Source: an uncultured Holophagaceae bacterium (GTDB lineage: Bacteria; Acidobacteriota; Holophagae; Holophagales; Holophagaceae). From it: a stretch of 8,411 bases of DNA. The stretch is taken from the NCBI GenBank assembly GCA_903927605.1, contig CAIYNT010000301.1, forward strand, positions 1-8,411, given 5' to 3'. Positions 5,964 to 8,411 of this stretch are shown one piece after another. The position numbers and the translations under genes were made by a program. A model generated the notes under the pieces. It saw only the letters and a list, made by a program, of their open reading frames with translations, did no database searches and was not told the origin of the DNA. Position 1 is the first letter of the stretch. Each line of letters begins with the position of its first letter.

Positions 5964-5995
5964 CCCCGCGATGGCTAGGCTCTCGCGGGGTTTTT
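5964..5995 (+). terminator. Intrinsic terminator in the carA leader (possible attenuator)
   Basis: CCCCGCGA (5964-5971) and TCGCGGGG (5983-5990) make a perfect 8-bp GC-rich stem with an 11-nt loop, followed by five T (5991-5995). It points rightwards and lies 123 bp before the carA start, with no rightward gene upstream except the possible leader peptide. I saw no good promoter between it and carA. This makes transcription attenuation of carA a reasonable inference. Confidence 0.8.
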
Positions 5996-6013
5996 GCAGA
6001 GTTTCTGACATAG

Positions 6014-6060
6014 TCCGGAGGGGACCGCCTGCTTGCTCCGCTCGCGAAGTCCCCCCCGGA
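6014..6060 (+). repeat. Stable hairpin in the carA leader
   Basis: TCCGGAGGGGAC (6014-6025) and GTCCCCCCCGGA (6049-6060) pair over 12 positions with one mismatch around a 23-nt loop. A smaller perfect hairpin CAGGC-AAA-GCCTG follows at 6076-6088. They lie between the leader terminator and the carA ribosome binding site. They could be mRNA leader structure or a dispersed REP-like repeat; the sequence alone does not decide. Confidence 0.55.
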
Positions 6061-6107
6061 TCCCCCCCTCGTCGTCAGGCAAAGCCTGCCATCTCGGTCA
6101 GAACTCG

Positions 6108-6114
6108 AAGGAGG
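6108..6114 (+). promoter_or_regulatory. Ribosome binding site of carA
   Basis: AAGGAGG is a strong Shine-Dalgarno but ends only 3 nt before the ATG at 6118, closer than usual. It still supports this start because the encoded N-terminus fits the CarA family and the in-frame upstream codons fall in the terminator hairpin. Confidence 0.7.
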
Positions 6115-6117
6115 CAC

Positions 6118-7197
6118 ATGCGCGCGCACCTGATCCTGAAGGATGGGACCATCTTCCGCGGGCGGGCGCCATTGGGCTTCGGCGGAGGCGGTGAGGCGGT
6201 CTTCACCACCGCCATGGCGGGTTACCAGGAGATCCTCACGGATCCGAGCTTCGCGGGGCAGATGGTCTGCATGACCTTCCCCGAGCAGGGCATCTACGGC
6301 ATCCACGCCGACCTCAACGAAGGCACCCGGCCCTGGGCCACGGGCCTGCTCTGCCGGCGGCTGACCTTCGCGCCGGACCATCACCGCAGTGAGGGCGATC
6401 TGCCCAGTTGGCTCAAGCGCCACCACATCCCCGTGATGACCGACCTCGACACCCGGGCTCTGACCCAGCACCTCCGCGACCAGGGCGCTCAGCCCTCGCT
6501 GATCTGGACGGAACTCGACGGTAGCCTGGAGACCGGGGTGGTGAAGGCGAAGGCCCTGCCGGACATGACGGGCCAGGCCCTCTGCAGCGAGGTGAGCTGC
6601 CGTGAGCGTTACGAGCTGAACCCCGGCGGGGCCTTTCGCGTGGCCGTGCTGGATGGCGGCATCAAGCTGAGCATCCTGCACCAGCTAGTGGGTGCCGGCC
6701 TGCATCTGGAGGTCTTCCCCTGGGACGCGCCCGCCACCGAGCTGACGGACAAACGGTTCCATGGCCTTTTCCTGAGCAACGGTCCCGGGGATCCCGCGGC
6801 TCTGCCCGGCATGCAAAAAGAAATCGAGGCCTGCATCGGCCAGCTGCCCATTTTCGGCATCTGCCTGGGGCACCAGCTGCTGGGCCAGGCCTTTGGCGGC
6901 AGGACCTTCAAGCTCAAGTTCGGCCACCGCGGCGCCAACCAGCCCGTGCATGACCTGATGACCGGCCGCATCGAGATCACGGCCCAGAATCATGGCTTCG
7001 CCGTGGACGAGGCCAGCCTGCCCAAGGATGTGGAAGTCACTCACCGCCACCTGAGCGATGGCACCGTCGAGGGCCTGCGACACACCAAACTGCCGGTCTT
7101 CTCCCTCCAGCACCACCCCGAGGCCTCGCCAGGACCGCATGATGCACATCCAGCGTTTAAGCGATTCGTAGATCTCATGGAAAGACATCCAAGATGA
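6118..7197 (+). CDS. carA: Carbamoyl-phosphate synthase small (glutaminase) subunit
   Basis: A 359-residue protein that releases ammonia from glutamine and channels it to CarB for carbamoyl phosphate, which feeds pyrimidine and arginine synthesis. The N-terminal domain has LILKDGTIFRGRAPLGF, AMAGYQEILTDPS and ITxP-like TFPEQGIYGI (53-62). The C-terminal class I glutamine amidotransferase domain has LSNGPGDP (219-226), GICLGHQLLG with nucleophile C249, TAQNHGFAV (288-296), and HHPEASPGPHDA with H333 and E335. Length and motifs are complete. It stops at 7197 within ATGA, where the next gene starts. carB normally follows directly, but here a GxxExxY gene stands between. A terminator in the leader (5964-5995) suggests control by attenuation. 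Confidence 0.97.
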   Translation: MRAHLILKDGTIFRGRAPLGFGGGGEAVFTTAMAGYQEILTDPSFAGQMVCMTFPEQGIYGIHADLNEGTRPWATGLLCRRLTFAPDHHRSEGDLPSWLKRHHIPVMTDLDTRALTQHLRDQGAQPSLIWTELDGSLETGVVKAKALPDMTGQALCSEVSCRERYELNPGGAFRVAVLDGGIKLSILHQLVGAGLHLEVFPWDAPATELTDKRFHGLFLSNGPGDPAALPGMQKEIEACIGQLPIFGICLGHQLLGQAFGGRTFKLKFGHRGANQPVHDLMTGRIEITAQNHGFAVDEASLPKDVEVTHRHLSDGTVEGLRHTKLPVFSLQHHPEASPGPHDAHPAFKRFVDLMERHPR

Positions 7198-7601
7198 ACC
7201 ACGAAGACGGGAAGACCACGAAGGAAGAAAAGTGGGTGGGATCGTTGGATCCCCGGTTGGAATCCATTGGAGCGGAGGTCGTGGATGCCGCCATATTGGT
7301 ACATCGTGAACTGGGTCCAGGCCTTCTTGAGAGTGCGTATGAAGTGTGTCTTGTTCATGAACTGACCCGTCGAGGGTTATCGGTCGAGCGACAGAATTCA
7401 CTGCCGGTGAGTTTCCGTGGAGCCCAGATTGACGCGGGGTACCGGCTTGACCTGCTCGTCGAAGGCTGCGTCGTTCTTGAACTGAAGGCGGTGGATGAAC
7501 TCACTAAGGCCCACTTTACGCAGCTCCTTACCTATCTAAAATTCTCGGGTCACCGACTCGGATTCCTGATCAACTTCAATGCCGTTCCCTTGAAGAAATG
7601 A
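7194..7601 (+). CDS. GxxExxY family protein (PD-(D/E)XK-like), inserted between carA and carB
   Basis: A 135-residue protein with the name-giving motif GLLESAY (G43, E46, Y49) and a nuclease-like core YRLDLLVEGCVVLELKAV (83-100). In that core D86 and E96-x-K98 match a PD-(D/E)XK arrangement, and QLLTYL follows (110-115). The family (TIGR04256/PF13366 as I recall) is widespread and of unknown function; nuclease activity is only inferred. The ATG overlaps the carA stop (ATGA) and no ribosome binding site is visible, so translation is probably coupled to carA. The first residues, MNHEDGKTTKEE, are encoded by the left copy of a terminal inverted repeat. The protein ends VPLKK at TGA 7599-7601. 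The next codons read IRRLVN and then TAG (7620-7622), which looks like the normal family ending with a Gly codon (GGA) changed to TGA. Confidence 0.85.
   Translation: MNHEDGKTTKEEKWVGSLDPRLESIGAEVVDAAILVHRELGPGLLESAYEVCLVHELTRRGLSVERQNSLPVSFRGAQIDAGYRLDLLVEGCVVLELKAVDELTKAHFTQLLTYLKFSGHRLGFLINFNAVPLKK
7198..7228 (+). repeat. Left terminal inverted repeat of the GxxExxY cassette
   Basis: A 31-bp sequence starting ACCACGAAGACGGG, with ACCACGAAG repeated inside it (7198-7206 and 7215-7223). It matches the reverse complement of 7628-7658 at 28 of 31 positions. It begins immediately after the carA stop codon and encodes the N-terminus of the GxxExxY protein. Confidence 0.85.
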
Positions 7602-7627
7602 ATTCGCCGCCTTGTCAATTAGCCCTG

Positions 7628-7658
7628 TCTTTCTTCGTGGTCTTCCTGTCTTTGTGGT
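7628..7658 (-). repeat. Right terminal inverted repeat of the GxxExxY cassette
   Basis: Read on the minus strand it starts ACCACAAAGACAGG and matches 7198-7228 at 28 of 31 positions. It lies 8 bp before the carB start codon, in the place where a carB ribosome binding site would be expected. No clear target duplication flanks the pair. Confidence 0.85.
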
Positions 7659-7666
7659 GAACCCTT

Positions 7667-8411
7667 ATGCCTAAGCGGACTGATCTGAAAAGCGTACTGG
7701 TGCTGGGCTCGGGCCCGATCCAGATCGGGCAGGCCTGCGAGTTTGACTACTCGGGAACCCAGGCGCTGAAGGCCCTGCGGGAGGAGGGCATCCGCACCAT
7801 CCTGCTGAACTCCAATCCGGCCTCGATCATGACCGATCCCAGCCGCTCGGATGCCACCTACATCGAGCCCCTCACCTTGGCCGTGCTGGAGAAGGTCATC
7901 GAGGCCGAGAAGCCCGACGCCATCCTGCCCACGGTGGGTGGCCAGACGGCCCTGAACCTCGCCATGGAGGCCCACGAAAGCGGGCTGCTGGAGCGCACCG
8001 GCGTCATGCTCATCGGTGCCCAGCCCGAGGCCATCAAGCGCGGCGAGGATCGCCAGCTCTTCAAGGCCCTCATGGACGACCTGGGCCTGGAGACCTGCCG
8101 CGGCGGCTTCGCCCACAACATGGGCGAGGCCCGGGACCTGGTGAAGCTCACGGGCTTTCCCGCCATCATCCGGCCCAGCTTCACCCTGGGCGGCAGCGGC
8201 GGCGGCATCGCCTACAACGTGGACGAATTCGAGGTCATCGTGGCCCGGGGCCTGGACCTGAGCCCCACCAAACAGGTGCTCATCGAGGAGAGCATCCTGG
8301 GCTGGAAGGAGTTCGAGCTGGAAGTGGTGCGCGACCTCGACGACAACGTCGAAGTGATCTGCTCCATCGAGAACCTGGACCCCATGGGCGTCCACACCGG
8401 CGACAGCATCA
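7667..8411 (+). CDS. carB: Carbamoyl-phosphate synthase large subunit, N-terminal part (runs off the right edge)
   Basis: From ATG at 7667, 248 residues are visible out of about 1070 usual. The protein uses two ATP to make carbamoyl phosphate from bicarbonate and the ammonia released by CarA. The N-terminal carboxyphosphate domain shows [44 protein letters not shown] and the ATP-grasp loop [30 protein letters not shown] and a segment ending MGVHTGDSI follow. All match CarB closely. [14 protein letters not shown] is the normal N-terminus, so the start is secure. No proper Shine-Dalgarno precedes it; the right inverted repeat of the cassette occupies that space. Cotranscription with carA and the GxxExxY gene is expected. 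An open frame on the opposite strand (7619-8395) is a shadow. Confidence 0.96.
   Translation, partial: MPKRTDLKSVLVLGSGPIQIGQACEFDYSGTQALKALREEGIRTILLNSNPASIMTDPSRSDATYIEPLTLAVLEKVIEAEKPDAILPTVGGQTALNLAMEAHESGLLERTGVMLIGAQPEAIKRGEDRQLFKALMDDLGLETCRGGFAHNMGEARDLVKLTGFPAIIRPSFTLGGSGGGIAYNVDEFEVIVARGLDLSPTKQVLIEESILGWKEFELEVVRDLDDNVEVICSIENLDPMGVHTGDSI

Larger units (their letters stand above)
7198..7658. mobile_element. Putative 461-bp cassette carrying the GxxExxY gene
   Basis: The cassette is bounded by 31-bp imperfect inverted repeats and contains only the GxxExxY frame. It fills the carA-carB junction exactly, between the carA stop and the carB start, without damaging either gene. There is no transposase, so any movement would need help in trans or another mechanism. 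That this is an inserted unit is inferred from structure and from the usual adjacency of carA and carB. Comparison with relatives lacking the cassette would be decisive. Confidence 0.55.

Noticed and set aside
6009..6030. Possible PyrR-binding loop (AGTCCGGAGG) in the carA leader
   Set aside because: It shares only a short piece with the PyrR consensus as I remember it, and lies after rather than before the terminator. This was too weak to claim.
7619..8395. 258-codon minus-strand frame opposite carB
   Set aside because: It is a shadow of carB in GC-rich DNA. The plus strand encodes clear CarB motifs throughout.

Overview
This is a GC-rich bacterial window. The sequence alone does not fix the taxon. 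The gene mix (anaerobic-type purine genes, a GGDEF-hemerythrin sensor, GC-rich codon use) would suit an Acidobacteriota (Holophagae-like) or deltaproteobacterial-type anaerobe, but that is a low-confidence guess.

Left part, minus strand (1-1740): a purine-use operon of a UacT-type urate/xanthine permease followed by the start of a YgeW-type knotted carbamoyltransferase, which runs off the left edge. It is read from an AT-rich divergent promoter region, and its leader carries a run of ten C (G on the plus strand). Rightward from the same region is an exported protein of unknown function (1892-2539), closed by a strong intrinsic terminator.

Middle (2640-3570): a gene-poor stretch with an AT-rich perfect inverted repeat, one orphan 82-residue aromatic-rich ORF, and a minus-strand tRNA-Ser(CGA) with its own extended -10 promoter and terminator. 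A 17-bp near-copy of the tRNA 3' end lies about 860 bp away, at the other side of this stretch.

Next, minus strand (3692-5617): tadA (tRNA adenosine deaminase), followed 21 bp later by a membrane diguanylate cyclase with a C-terminal hemerythrin domain. This is a plausible two-gene operon. Just upstream of tadA lies a ~166-bp imperfect palindrome that looks like a MITE or REP-type repeat.

Right part, plus strand (5860-8411): a leader with a possible 24-codon peptide and an intrinsic terminator 123 bp before carA, followed by carA, a GxxExxY-family (PD-(D/E)XK-like) gene, and the start of carB. The GxxExxY gene overlaps the carA stop and is bounded by 31-bp imperfect terminal inverted repeats (28/31 matches). 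It therefore looks like a small cassette inserted between the two carbamoyl-phosphate synthetase subunits. An in-frame TGA cuts off the last residues expected for the family. This cassette is the most unusual feature of the window. No CRISPR array, rRNA or transposase gene was seen.
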